Shown piece by piece: positions 1-9,211 of a stretch of DNA of 64,000 nucleotides (positions are counted from its first letter, which is position 1; every line of letters begins with the position of its first letter). The notes below the pieces were generated by a model, which was not told the DNA's origin, made no database searches, and saw only the letters and a program-made list of their open reading frames with translations. The stretch is from positions 8,274,258 to 8,338,257 of the forward strand of contig CM119267.1 in NCBI GenBank assembly GCA_051294375.1, written 5' to 3'. The stretch comes from Paraspadella gotoi. Its lineage: Eukaryota; Chaetognatha. The translations under genes were made by a program, and so were the position numbers.

Positions 1-709
1 AGATTTTTCGACGAGAAGTGAAAAGAAACTGAACAAAATCGCGAAAGGAAGAAGTTGAAGATGTTGAAGACGGTTGAGAACCCTTTGTCGGAAATCGAAA
101 GTGGCCGAAAAAGAATGGAATGGAACGACTCGGGGTTTTATACTGCGCCCAGTGGCGGCAGAATGCGCGACGGCGGCGGAGAACGCTGCCGAGGCGATGA
201 GCGCGACAATCGCCCGAGCACTGCAGCGTGAATTTCAACGTTTTTCTATCAGCGCTGAATTCAGTACTGCGATCATAATAACGGTATAACCCCGCCAACT
301 CAAACACTCCCACGTGCCGGCACGCGTTCCATCAAAAGGATAAAAAACCAAATTTACCGCTCATTTAGCCGCGCATGCGCAGGCATCGACAGTAAATTCC
401 ATGTGAAATTCAGCGCTGCAATAGTGAGCGCAGTACTGCGGAAACGCCTTGTATCGTTTCGAAAGTGAAAAACAGGAAATGCTTTCAAGAATTTGTTTTT
501 TTTAATTAATCTTAAGTACTTTAAGAAATATTTCTGAGATAAATTAGATGAGCCTCAATTCAGACAATTTTAATCAAATTCCTTTCAACTATTAAATTAT
601 TCTTCGATTTTTATTAATATACTGACTGACCTACCGAAGTTGAAAAATATTGGGTTTTTTTTTCCTCCCACCAAATTCCCCCTCAATATCAATCATTTTT
701 CCACAAAAG
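1..709. repeat. Near-copy of the block at 7484-8190
   Basis: This block repeats 7484-8190 almost base for base, with scattered one-base indels, and stops exactly at a 25-N gap. It carries the same CpG-rich stretch (short GC-rich frames, E-box CACGTG, CGCATGCGCA motif). Because the gap stops it, it is more likely the end of a contig or read extension than a true dispersed duplication. I see no gene that must be called here; the short plus-strand frame at 74-289 has no recognisable domain and is matched in the other copy at 7537-7770. Confidence 0.75.
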
Positions 710-734
710 NNNNNNNNNNNNNNNNNNNNNNNNN
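710..734. other. Assembly gap, 25 N
   Basis: Run of exactly 25 N. The left flank (1-709) duplicates sequence found again at 7484-8190, so order and spacing across this gap are unreliable. Confidence 0.99.
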
Positions 735-1380
735 AGTCGAAATTCACTGGTTGTCGTTCAGGCTTATATGCAAATGTTATTTAAATTAATCTACCGAAAA
801 AAAAGTAATAAGTCGTTTGCGTCAAGGACTCCTGATTATTAAAATTCCATTTCCCGGATAACAGCAAAGGAAAAAAAAAATAATAATAAAATTCAAGAAG
901 CTTAAATGAACTATTTTTCCTACTCCAATTTCGCGAGACACTTCGCATAATATCGACAATTAGTACATAAGGAGTTGAGGTCTATACAGTATACAGTTGC
1001 CTAAAAGACTTAAGTTATTCCGGCAAGAAATCATATTGAATCTAGTTTTGTTTTTTTATGCAAGAATTTTAATATGAGAATCAGAAAGGAGTAAATTTAG
1101 AAAAAAATTTGAAAAATTGAAAAAGTGAAGAGAAAAGTTACGAATTCACACGTTCGCTTAAATTAGTTCTCAGCTTCCTTTCGCCAACAGCACGTTAAAA
1201 CAAACAACGGAAATGCTGACCAACTTTTGTACGCAAACCCGTAATAAAAAAAATCGTTTTATTTTCATTTATTTTACTGTTACATTATTAAGGTTGGAAC
1301 ACAAACAGCGCATATTCGAAATATGTAGTTAATAGATTTGTAGTATAGATATACATATATCTCGGGCATTTATTTCGGAA
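735..1380. other. AT-rich intergenic or intronic DNA
   Basis: About 650 bases of AT-rich sequence with short A and T runs. I see no open frame, splice-flanked exon, RNA gene or repeat that I can name. Confidence 0.6.
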
Positions 1381-1590
1381 GGGCAAAATTTATTTTCGCC
1401 GACCGGGGTTTTTGGGTTCTTTTGAAAAATCATTTAAAAATATTTACTTTAATAAAATTTATTACCGAATTATCCTAACCCTAAACCCTCTTAAACCTAA
1501 CTACCCCTACCTGAAACCAATCTTAAACCACCCTTGACCCTAACCCCTAAACCCTAAGCCCTAAACCGGTCGGCGAAAGTAAAATTACCC
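1381..1590. mobile_element. Short TIR element (MITE-like) with telomere-like core
   Basis: Inverted ends of about 32-35 bases face each other. The left end, 1381-1415, starts GGGCAAAATT and contains CGCCGACCGG. The right end, 1556-1590, reads the same on the minus strand (GGGTAATTTT, then CGCCGACCGG). The core, about 1473-1567, is a degenerate series of CCCTAA / CCCTAAA units on the plus strand, with interruptions. No coding capacity. A target duplication is not obvious. Known MITEs have this architecture; the family is not identified. Confidence 0.7.
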
Positions 1591-1681
1591 AAAAAGCCCA
1601 TATACATGCAATACATACAATAAATAAACAAACAAAATTCTCGCCATTTTTGTACATCAAAATTTTGAAAACAAGCCATAC

Positions 1682-1866
1682 CTGAGAAATTGCTGAAGAC
1701 ACGAGTCACAGAAAGCATGACCGCAAGACGTGATCTTGACCGCATCTTTCATTGAGGCAACGAGCGAGACGGGCACGTCAGGGCGGAAGGAACGCCGCCC
1801 AATGCTTCCACGCCCCGCGTGACCGGGCATGTCCCTAAGACTTTGCGCCGAGTCGAGATCGAACAA
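1682..1866 (-). CDS. RING-finger exon (TRAF/E3-ligase-like), partial
   Basis: The minus-strand frame from ATG at 1866 reads into SCGHAFCDSCLQQFL, the second half of a C3HC4 RING finger (Cys, His, Cys-x2-Cys spacing), and ends at a good donor (CAG|GTATGG) after 1682. RING fingers bind two zinc ions and recruit ubiquitin-conjugating enzymes. The first Cys pair expected about 15 residues before the CGH is missing: that place reads VPVSLV where CPxCLV-type residues would be usual. The DNA keeps a TGC out of frame there, so an indel or decay is likely. The rest of the protein is not visible, so family placement rests on this motif alone. It could be an exon of a TRAF or RNF41-like gene, or a pseudogene. 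Confidence 0.5.
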
Positions 1867-2545
1867 TTTTTGATAATTTTTTTTTTTGTGTGTATTTCTG
1901 TTTTTCTCGAAATTAACTCATTTTGGGTCTCATTTCTTTCAATTGTCAGCCTCGTTCATTTAATTGTTTGAAAAAATTCTTATTTTTCTCTTTTAATTAT
2001 TTCTTTTGTCTCATCAAACTTGTTTTCCGGGAATGATTCATCGGACAACTGCGTTAGAATTCCAATCCGAGAATTTTTTTTTTCCAAATTAAGGAACGAA
2101 AAAAACACTTCTCGCTGAGCCGAGGAGAATGAGGAGAGGGAGAGGAGGAGGAGGAGGAGCGGAGGAAAAGAAGTTCGACGACGACGACCGACGACGGTAA
2201 GGACCGCGAGGAGCGAATGTTCGGAAATTTGGCACAATTGTTGAGATGAAGAAAGATAGAGAGAGATGGAACGAGTTTACTTTTAATTTTCGCAACAACA
2301 TTCAGCCTTCAGGCAAATCTTTGAAATTCCCGAGTCAAATCTGGTTAAGAAAATGGTTCAACCACTTAAGGTCGTAAGAGACAAAGTAAACAAATAAAAT
2401 ATAAACTTACTGAAATAATTACTACAAATATGCCTTCAAAATATATTCAATATACACCTCATTGTAATTTATTGTTGCTAAAAAATTAGATATCACTTAA
2501 GTTAAGTTGCTTTCAAAGTTTCAAAAAACTCCGTTCTAATACTTA
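1867..2545. other. Non-coding stretch with purine-rich island
   Basis: AT-rich DNA interrupted by a (GGA)n-like purine-rich island near 2128-2165 followed by a CpG-containing segment (2172-2220). No frame here resembles a known protein. It may be 5' flank of the RING exon, which is read leftwards from 1866. Confidence 0.4.
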
Positions 2546-2804
2546 AGGGAGTGGTCTTTTCATACAATTGAAACATTCTTTGAAACATTACACTACTTCA
2601 TTGATAGGAAAGCCAGGTACTCTGGGAGTGAATAAACGAGACTGTGAGAAAGTCTTGATTGAAAGCTTGCAGGGATCTGCTTTGTCATATCTTGTAAAGA
2701 AGTGATGGAGGCCTTAAACCACCAGAGCCTGTCCAAAGTCAGGGGCAAGATAGTTGTTTATTAAATGAATGGATAATTTTTATATTGGTTGTACCAATTT
2801 CATA
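2546..2804 (+). repeat. Dispersed repeat, copy 1 (longest)
   Basis: The longest copy of a family seen at least six times in this window. It opens with GTGGTCTTTTCATACAATTG, has an internal segment GAGTGAATAAACGAGACTG followed by TCTTGATTGAAAGCTTGC, then CCTGTCCAAAGTCAGGGGCA, and ends near ACCAATTTCATA. No open frame. Copies lie in both orientations, in introns and between genes, so it behaves like a dispersed non-autonomous element; its class is not established. Confidence 0.75.
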
Positions 2805-3290
2805 CGTAAGCTCGTCTTCCGAGGTTCGAAGCTAACACTTTTGTTTCAATGATGGCTGTTTTAGCTGTTATTGTGTAAGAGGGCTCTCGCGACAGAAGTA
2901 TTTCTTACAAAACAAAAAGTTCGCACGGAAAACATAAAAGACAAAAATTATTGATGTATAATAAATCATTGTTTTAAACAAAAATTATATATATAAATAC
3001 ATGCAAAATTTTTATAAAATGTTTTTGTACTTTAGTAGGTTAAAAGAGGATCTGAAGAGGACCCAAGAGACTGGGCAAATGAGTTTAAATAATGATCGTC
3101 CGTAGAAAACAAACAAATATGTAAATAAATAATTCTCACGTGCAAATCTAGGAATAAAATTTGACAATAATTAATGACGACGTTTTCCGCGTTTTTAAGG
3201 ATCGTGCACGTCGGTCGACGGAGACGCGGTCCGCTCTCCAAGCAAATCCTGGAAAAATTAACGAAAAATCGTTGCAAATGAGCATACAGG

Positions 3291-3332
3291 GCACACTGGG
3301 CACACTGGCACACTGGGCAGTGGGCACTCTGG
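3291..3332. repeat. Short tandem repeat, GGGCACACT units
   Basis: Several imperfect, partly overlapping copies of a unit close to GGGCACACT. Minisatellite-like; no sign of function. Confidence 0.6.
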
Positions 3333-3399
3333 GTTAATTACTATAGCGATTCTATAGGATTCTGTCTCGGGTTTAAATTTGTTAGAAATCGATTTTTTT

Positions 3400-3641
3400 T
3401 TAATTTCCCGAGAATAAAAAAAACCAAAAAAATTTTTTTCTCAGAAAATTAGAAATCGCGTTGGAAACCTCAAAGCTGCATTCCGGTCCATGCACAAACG
3501 AAAGTTGATCATCACCACCTTCGATAGTCTTGCGGATGTATGCCAGGTTTTCCCAATGGATCCAAGCCAATCTCGCCGTCAAGTCGGAGGTGTTCCAAAC
3601 TCGTTCCCTTGCCTTTGAATCCCTGGCGCCAACATTTTTCT
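3400..3641 (-). CDS. Probable C-terminal exon of the Fer2-like bHLH gene
   Basis: On the minus strand this exon reads WNTSDLTARLAWIHWENL and ends at a stop at 3400-3402. As far as I recall, a WNTSDLTARL-W-NWENL tail occurs near the C-terminus of Fer2-type bHLH proteins of arthropods, and the exon lies 3' of the bHLH exon on the same strand. A TAG acceptor precedes it near 3642. Upstream of the motif the better reading (KCWRQGFKGKG) is in another frame, so one indel is likely inside the exon. Assignment depends on both position and motif; a database comparison of this tail would settle it. Confidence 0.5.
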
Positions 3642-4055
3642 AGAAACTCCAGTGGGTCGGAACCTTATAGAAAATCATGGCTGCCGCATGAGGTTGTAAT
3701 TTGTTGTTTTTTTTAAACACCCTCTTTTTATTAATGGCACCGTTAATCCTAAAGCTACTAATATCTTTTAGCAGAAATTCTTCTTTATTTCCTACTTCTT
3801 TTATTCCATATCAAGGTCACAAGCTTTTCGACTTACAATCAATAATTTTTTTTAATCTCACTTGTCTCTTAAACTTTTTCAGAGCATAAATCTGATTAAC
3901 TTGCCACGAACTCGTGAGCAAGATAGCAATTTTAAAACGGATCATATTCGTTACGCAAACCATCAAAATTTATACGTACATAACTACATTAAAGGTTTTA
4001 AATTTTTTTGGTACAAAAACCGAATAGCACCGAAGGTCACTGTCATTTTTCTTAC

Positions 4056-4236
4056 CCGAATCAAGGATGCTTGCAAAAGTCCGATGTAAGCGACGGCGAG
4101 TCTGAAGAGTATCGATCTTGGAGAGTCGTTTTTCGTAGGGGAAGCTCGGAACACGCGTTGACGAAGCTCTTCAAAGGCCGCGTTGATGCTAGGCATCCGC
4201 CTTCGCTCGCGGATGTTTGCCGCATTACGCTGCACT
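4056..4236 (-). CDS. bHLH-domain exon, Fer2/PTF1A family transcription factor
   Basis: This exon encodes most of a basic helix-loop-helix domain. The basic region and helix 1 read QRNAANIRERRRMPSINAAF then EELRQRV; loop and helix 2 follow as PYEKRLSKIDT and RLAVAYIGLLQ. The RERRRM basic region and YEKRLSKIDTLRLA signature are diagnostic of the PTF1A / Fer1-3 branch, nuclear E-box-binding factors that act as heterodimers with E proteins in neural and other differentiation. The domain is interrupted twice: two extra bases after the codons for RQRV and one extra T before RLAVAY, together restoring the frame. Acceptor CCAG|AGTG (4237) and donor CG|GTAAGA (4055) bound the exon. The frameshifts are probably sequence errors, but a recent pseudogene is not excluded. 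Confidence 0.85.
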
Positions 4237-4888
4237 CTGGAAGGAAAGGAAAAGTTTTTTCTCTTCAGACCTGCCTAGAGTGACGCGTTTATCTATAACA
4301 TGGAAAAGTATGTTTTAAATCTTAAAATCTTAACTTCACATATATGTAGACATACTGACTTTGGAACGTATGTCGTCATGGAAACGTGAGCGTAGTCGGT
4401 GACTGCGCGACTCTGGTCCAGATTCACCACACCCAAATCCATCGTTGGCGCCATCTGTGATTTTACATTCAGTCTAAATAAAATTGATTCCATTCCACCG
4501 CTGGATATTTTAATATTGAGATTTACTAGCTTAGTTTACTTTTTATGATCAGTGACTATACAATATACATATTTTACTACTCTTATTTAATAATTAAAAG
4601 GATTTCCAGACCTACTCCGTTAGGAGTTTCATTGGTTTTTGTAACTCCGACATTCCGACAACTACTTGTAATTCCAAGTCGATACTTGTCAGTGTAAGTA
4701 TTGTTTTTTTTTTTCAAAATTACCAGAAAAAATTTTGTCATAATTCTCAGACGATTTAACTCACTTGAGGAAGCCGAGCACCGATCGTCGTCTTTTGCGT
4801 CGTGATGATTTTCATCGGTTTTGGAAACCGGAAATTTTCCACAGGTCGCAAATCCTTTGAGTAAATTAGGTAAATTATTTACATAGCC

Positions 4889-5050
4889 ATAATAAACTAG
4901 ACTGTGAGAGAGTCTTGATTGAAAGTTTACAAGGCCTTGCTACGTTAATATCTCGTAACAGGGAAGCAGATGTCCAACATAGTCTGTCCAAAGTCAGGGC
5001 CAAGAATGAATGAATAATTTTTTTTTATATTTGATTTTACAAATTTCATA
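4889..5050 (+). repeat. Dispersed repeat, copy 2
   Basis: Matches the repeat at 2546-2804 from the AATAAAC-AGACTGTGAGAG segment to the AATTTCATA end, with a shortened, diverged middle. It lies in the presumed intron between the bHLH exon and its upstream exon. Confidence 0.65.
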
Positions 5051-5171
5051 TTATCATTTACTAATAATACGTTTGTTTTACTATTTTAAGAGAGCTATCT
5101 AATTATAAATGTCCTCACGACCTTCATTTCTTCCGTTTTTCCTCCTCCTCCTCCTTTCCATATGTTCTAAC

Positions 5172-5560
5172 CTTTCCTCTTCCTCTTTCCGTCCTCCTCC
5201 GTTTTGCCGTTGATCAGCGTCGTTCTTGCCGCCGTCGCCGCCATCGTCGCCGTCGTCGTCGCGCAGCCGTCCGCTGTCATCAAGGAATGCGGCGTCGCTG
5301 AGTCGTAACGGTTTTGTAGCTGCTGCTGCGGTTGCGACTTGGCGCCTGCGTCTGACAGATGCGGCGCCGGTTCTGAGAGAATGGGTGAAGATGGAGCCAA
5401 CGTTGCGAAGCCCGCCGCCGCCACCGCAGCCGCCGGATCTGGCGTTGATGTTTTTGCCGCCTCCCGTCGTCGTCAACGAATGCGCCCCAAGCTGGCAAAA
5501 AAATGGCGCGATCTTCCTCCGAGTCGAACTGGACATTCTGAATATGGTGAAGAAACAGAA
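5172..5560 (-). CDS. Probable N-terminal exon of the Fer2-like gene, frame broken
   Basis: A GC-rich island 5' of the bHLH exon on the same strand. One minus frame gives an Ala/Ser/Pro/Gln-rich segment and ends INGKTEEDGKRKRK at a donor AAAG|GTTAGA, so the product would run directly into VQRNAANIRERRRM of the bHLH exon (phase kept if the alternative AGAG acceptor is used). That basic lead-in is what this family has before its bHLH. A second frame at the 5' end reads VQFDSEEDRAIFLPAWGAF; joining the two needs an indel near 5470. Other frames are open through GC bias alone, and the opposite-strand frame at 5226-5585 is taken as a shadow. Confidence 0.45.
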
Positions 5561-5620
5561 TTTCAGGGTTACCATCTCTTCCTAATGGAAAATCACATGG
5601 ATCACAGATCATAGATCGCA

Positions 5621-5690
5621 TAGCCTGTTCAAAGTCCCGGGCAAGCTAGTAGCTTATTTATTAATGAATGAAAAATAATGAAGTTTATTA
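5621..5690 (+). repeat. Dispersed repeat, 3' fragment (copy 3)
   Basis: Only the 3' part of the family is present (AGCCTGTTCAAAGTC then AAGCTAGTAGCTTATTTATT). It lies just 5' (gene sense) of the putative N-terminal exon. Confidence 0.5.
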
Positions 5691-6033
5691 CTTCTAAAAA
5701 TATTCACAAATACAGTAATATAAAAAATAATAGTTAGAACTAAAATATATTGTACTAAGTTAAAAATGTTTTTCTCTTACAAAATTATTACTTTAATGAA
5801 ATTAAAATCTACATTTCTGATATCTCGAAAAATTTAGTGAAACAAGTAATTTTGTAACTTTCATAATGTATGGCTGTGGGTAAGCATAATGTGAAGCGTA
5901 AGTTTTGGTCGCTGATTCGAAAAGTATATTTTCTTGTTTGTGTTTTTTTTTTTTGAGAGAGAAAACTTTTGTTTGGTTTTATTCAATTTTATACTTTGTT
6001 CCGTTTTTTAATTTCACATATTACCCGTCCTCA

Positions 6034-6434
6034 CCTGTCCGAAACCGATCTGTTGAAAGTGTTGTTGGATGCTCATTTTGTTCGTGAGCGATGCTCATCG
6101 CTCCTCTTAGTCCCGAAGTCTCCGGCGCCGTCAACCGATTCTCGTCCTCGTGGAACGCCGCTTCGACCGTCCCTTTCCGGCGTCGCGGGCGTCGCCGTGA
6201 CGATCGACGTCGCCCGAGAAAGCGAGGTGGGATGCGTGATGGTCGTAATCGAAGTCCGGGTTGTGGAGGGCGAGGGAGCGTTTGTGGTGGAGGAGGTTGT
6301 GGTGGGCGTGGTGAGGTTGGGCGAGAGAATTCGCCGAATCTTTGAAAACCCGGATGTGGGTGAAGGGCGATGGGAAATTCCTGGTGGATCGATCGTCGGT
6401 CGGTGAAATTATAATTTGTGAGTCGGAACAACAA
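6034..6434 (-). CDS. Possible 5' exon of the Fer2-like gene
   Basis: GC-rich island on the minus strand ending at a good donor (GACAG|GTGAGG) at 6034. The frame in register with the donor reads VEAAFHEDENRLTAPETSG then SIAHEQNEHPTTLSTDRFRT. Upstream a different minus frame (HHAHHNLLHHKRSLALHNPD, FDYDHHASHLAF) looks more protein-like, so an indel around 6180-6200 is suspected. No domain is recognised. Placement in the bHLH gene is inferred only from order and strand. Confidence 0.3.
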
Positions 6435-6935
6435 ATGGGATGAATTCTACGAGCTTTTAACCATTTGTTTGGAGGAGATAGTCTTTCATATCTTTTCAAT
6501 GTTTACTGTTTACTGTCATTTTGACTGTCCCTATCTTTTTTTTTTTTCATGGAAATGAAAAAGTAGCGGAAGTCACATTGCTTGCTTTGAATTAAAAAAA
6601 AAAAGGAGAAGCGGACCGTCTCACTAAAATGTTCAAATGTGCATTTTTTAAAAAAATGTCATTCATATTTGACTGTTTTTTTTTATTTAGTACTTTAATA
6701 GCTTTCCTCTCTAGTCTCTCCTCCGTCTCCATCTCACCATATTTTGAACGCCAGGATAAAACTGCATTCCTTCCTCTTCTTCGCTTTCCGTCTCTTCGCC
6801 GTCTCCATCCTCGATGAACTGTGAACCGTTGTCTGAAATGTCAGAAAAAATATCCTTATTAATTAAGAGTCAAAGAATAACAAAAGAAAAATTATTAATT
6901 AAGAAAAAATCCTAAGGCTGCAGAAAATGATATAA

Positions 6936-7090
6936 GGCAGTGGCCTTTCATAACAATTGAAACTTTCTTTGAAATATTAAATATTATTTTATAATATATT
7001 TGGGAGTGAATAAACAGGACTGAGAGATTCTTGATTGAAAGCTTATTTATTAAATGACTGGATAATCTTCATATTGGTTGTCCAACTTTA
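6936..7090 (+). repeat. Dispersed repeat, internally deleted copy 4
   Basis: Starts GGCAGTGGCCTTTCATAACA and keeps TGGGAGTGAATAAACAGGAC, TCTTGATTGAAAGCTT and the TTATTTATTAAATGACTGGA end, but lacks the middle segment around CCTGTCCAAAGTCAGG. The internal deletion is typical of non-autonomous elements. Confidence 0.6.
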
Positions 7091-7293
7091 AATCGAAAAG
7101 TTTAAGAAATTTATTTCTTATAGACACGCATACATTATTCGAACCACTAATTTTCAGTTCAACTATGCAATTAATGCGATTAAACTATTAGTTAAAAATA
7201 TTTAATGAATTTAAATAGGTAAAATTTAAAAGAAAAAAAACGAAAATGCTAAAAAGGAAACGCGAGTACAAAAAACTTTTTTTGCAATCACCT

Positions 7294-7480
7294 GTCCTCT
7301 TAATCGGCGCCTGTCGATGCTGAAGAAGGTGTGCCCGTTCGTCGAAATCCTCATCGACGACGGTGGCGGACGCGGCGCCGATGAACTGCGCAGGAACTCC
7401 GCCTCCGACGAAGAAGCGGCGAGTCCCCGGACCCTCCGGCGGTCGCCATAGCAACCGCGGCCCTCCGAATCCTGAACCAG
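7294..7480 (-). CDS. Possible coding exon of unknown gene
   Basis: GC-rich segment bounded on the minus strand by an acceptor (GGTTCAG|GATTCGG) and a donor (GGACAG|GTGATT). Two minus frames are open across it: one gives FFVGGGVPAQFIGAASATVV and DEDFDERAHLLQHRQAPIKR, the other SSSEAEFLRSSSAPRP and STNGHTFFSIDRRRLRGQ. No family recognised. It sits next to the CpG-rich promoter-like block 7484-8190, so it could be part of a first or second exon. Confidence 0.35.
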
Positions 7481-7483
7481 TAG

Positions 7484-8190
7484 ATTTTTCGACGAAGAAG
7501 TGAAAAGAAACTGAACAAAATCGCGAGCGGAAGAAGTTGAAGATGTTGAAGACGGTTGAGAACCCTTTGTCGGAAATCGAAAGTGGCCGAAAAAGAATGG
7601 AATGGAACGACTCGGGGTTTTATACTGCCCCAGTGGCGGCAGAATGCGCGACGGCGGCGGAGAAAGCTGCCGAGGCGATGAGCGCGACAATCGCCCGAGC
7701 ACTGCAGCGTGAATTTCAACGTTTTTCTATCAGCGCTGAATTCAGTACTGCGATCATAATAACGGTATAACCCCGCCAACTCCAAAACACTCCACGTGCC
7801 GGCACGCGTTCCTTCAAAAGGATAAAAAAACCAAATTTACCGCTCATTTAGCCGCGCATGCGCAGGCATCGACAGTAAATTCCATGTGAAATTCAGCGCT
7901 GCAATAATGAGCGCAGTACTGCGGAAACGCCTTGTATCGTTTCGAAAGTGAAAAACAGGAAATGCTTTCTAGAATTTGGTTTTTTTAATTAATCTTAAGT
8001 ACTTTAAGAAATATTTCTGAGTATAATTAGATGAGCCTCAATTCAGACAATTTTAATCAAATTCCATTCAACTATTAAATTATTCTTCGATTTTTATTAA
8101 TATACTGACTGACCTACGCGAAGTTGAAAATATTGGTTTTTTTTTCCTCACCAAAATTCCCCCTCAATATCAATCATTTTTCACAAAAGA
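7484..8190. promoter_or_regulatory. CpG-rich promoter-like block with NRF1-type palindrome
   Basis: Contains CCGCGCATGCGCAGG near 7851-7865, which fits the NRF1 palindrome (CGCATGCGCA), a CACGTG E-box next to GCCGGCACGCG near 7793-7810, and repeated words CAGCGCTG and CAGTACTGCG each present twice around 7730-7925. The same block is at 1-709. It lacks a convincing long frame. The combination suggests a housekeeping-type promoter for a minus-strand gene beginning near 7480, but transcription start and target gene are inference. Confidence 0.4.
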
Positions 8191-9211
8191 ACAACTCGTC
8201 TTTCCGCGCTTCTTTCATTCGAAATCGTTCAATGTGTCCTCAATGGACGAGGCGCGTGGCGTTTGTTCAACAAGAAAAAGGTGGTCGTCTAATTCGCCTC
8301 GTGTGGGAAAGTTCCGTCGACGATGATGATGATGATGATGATGATTTTAGTTTTACATTGTCTTTTTCGAAATTGTGGTCGCGAATTTCGTTTACTTCCA
8401 AGTATGCAATTATTTATTTACTATCTATTACCCTCACTCTTTTTCTAGAGTTGAAAAATTAATTAAAGGTCTTTATCATATCGTAATGCGTATTCAATTA
8501 TCTTTTTTCTTTGCTTTTTCTCCACTTTACAAAAGTTTTTTTTGCCGATTCAACACTTCTTTTCATTGTTCTTCCAAACCACTTCTGTCTTCAATTCCCA
8601 CCCCAATGGCGCTTCCCCCTCTGCCCTTTCATCCCACGACTGGCTGCGACGTTTGCCCCGTTTTTTTTTCTTTCTCTCGCCACGAGGGGTCTTCTCACTG
8701 TGACTTGGTGACGCCGGAATGACGCGGGCGTGACGCGGCGCTACGGGCGTGGAAAACGAAAGGCGCGGGCAAACCTTGAAACGAAATCTTTTTCTTGGAA
8801 ATTTAAAATTAAAAAATGGAAATTTACACTTCCTTGTCCCTATAACTGTGCTGATTTAATTTTACAATCACACTGTCATTTTTTTTTATTTCATCCATCT
8901 AAATATAATTTAAAGGTTGTATGAAAATAATTTTAAATAAAGACAAGCAACGGATTCCACTTGAGACTTTTGTTTAAAACTAAAGATTCTTGGCCTCCTT
9001 TTCGGACCGCTCGAGGGCCCTGAAGCAGAGTCGGCGTGGGAAATTCGACCAACGTCTGCGGAGGCGTCGTTAGTTCGTCTAATACTAAATCATGAGGTCA
9101 TTTAACATAACGTAAAAAAAAACAAACAATTGGGCGAGGAACAATAAATTGTCTCCAAAAAAAAAAACGAAACCTACAACGCAGGTTCAAGTTTTCTTAT
9201 TCTCATTTAAA
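8191..9211. other. Intergenic DNA with (GAT)n and a small GC island
   Basis: Holds a (GAT)n run at about 8320-8344 and, near 8985-9080, a small GC-rich island that is open on the minus strand but shorter than 40 codons and without a recognised motif. The short plus-strand frames at 8124-8924 (Phe/Ser-rich) are not supported. Nothing else seen. Confidence 0.5.

Noticed and set aside
1473-1567. True telomere or chromosome end
   Set aside because: Degenerate, short, enclosed by inverted repeats and followed by genes on both sides.
5226-5614. Plus-strand Pro/Ser-rich proteins over the Fer2-like N-terminal exon
   Set aside because: The minus strand leads in with a basic GKRKRK segment and a donor to the bHLH exon; the plus frames have no comparable support.
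6936-6943. Shared GGCAGTG start of the dispersed repeat and the 14045 element as evidence of one family
   Set aside because: Only seven bases agree and the rest of the sequences does not align.
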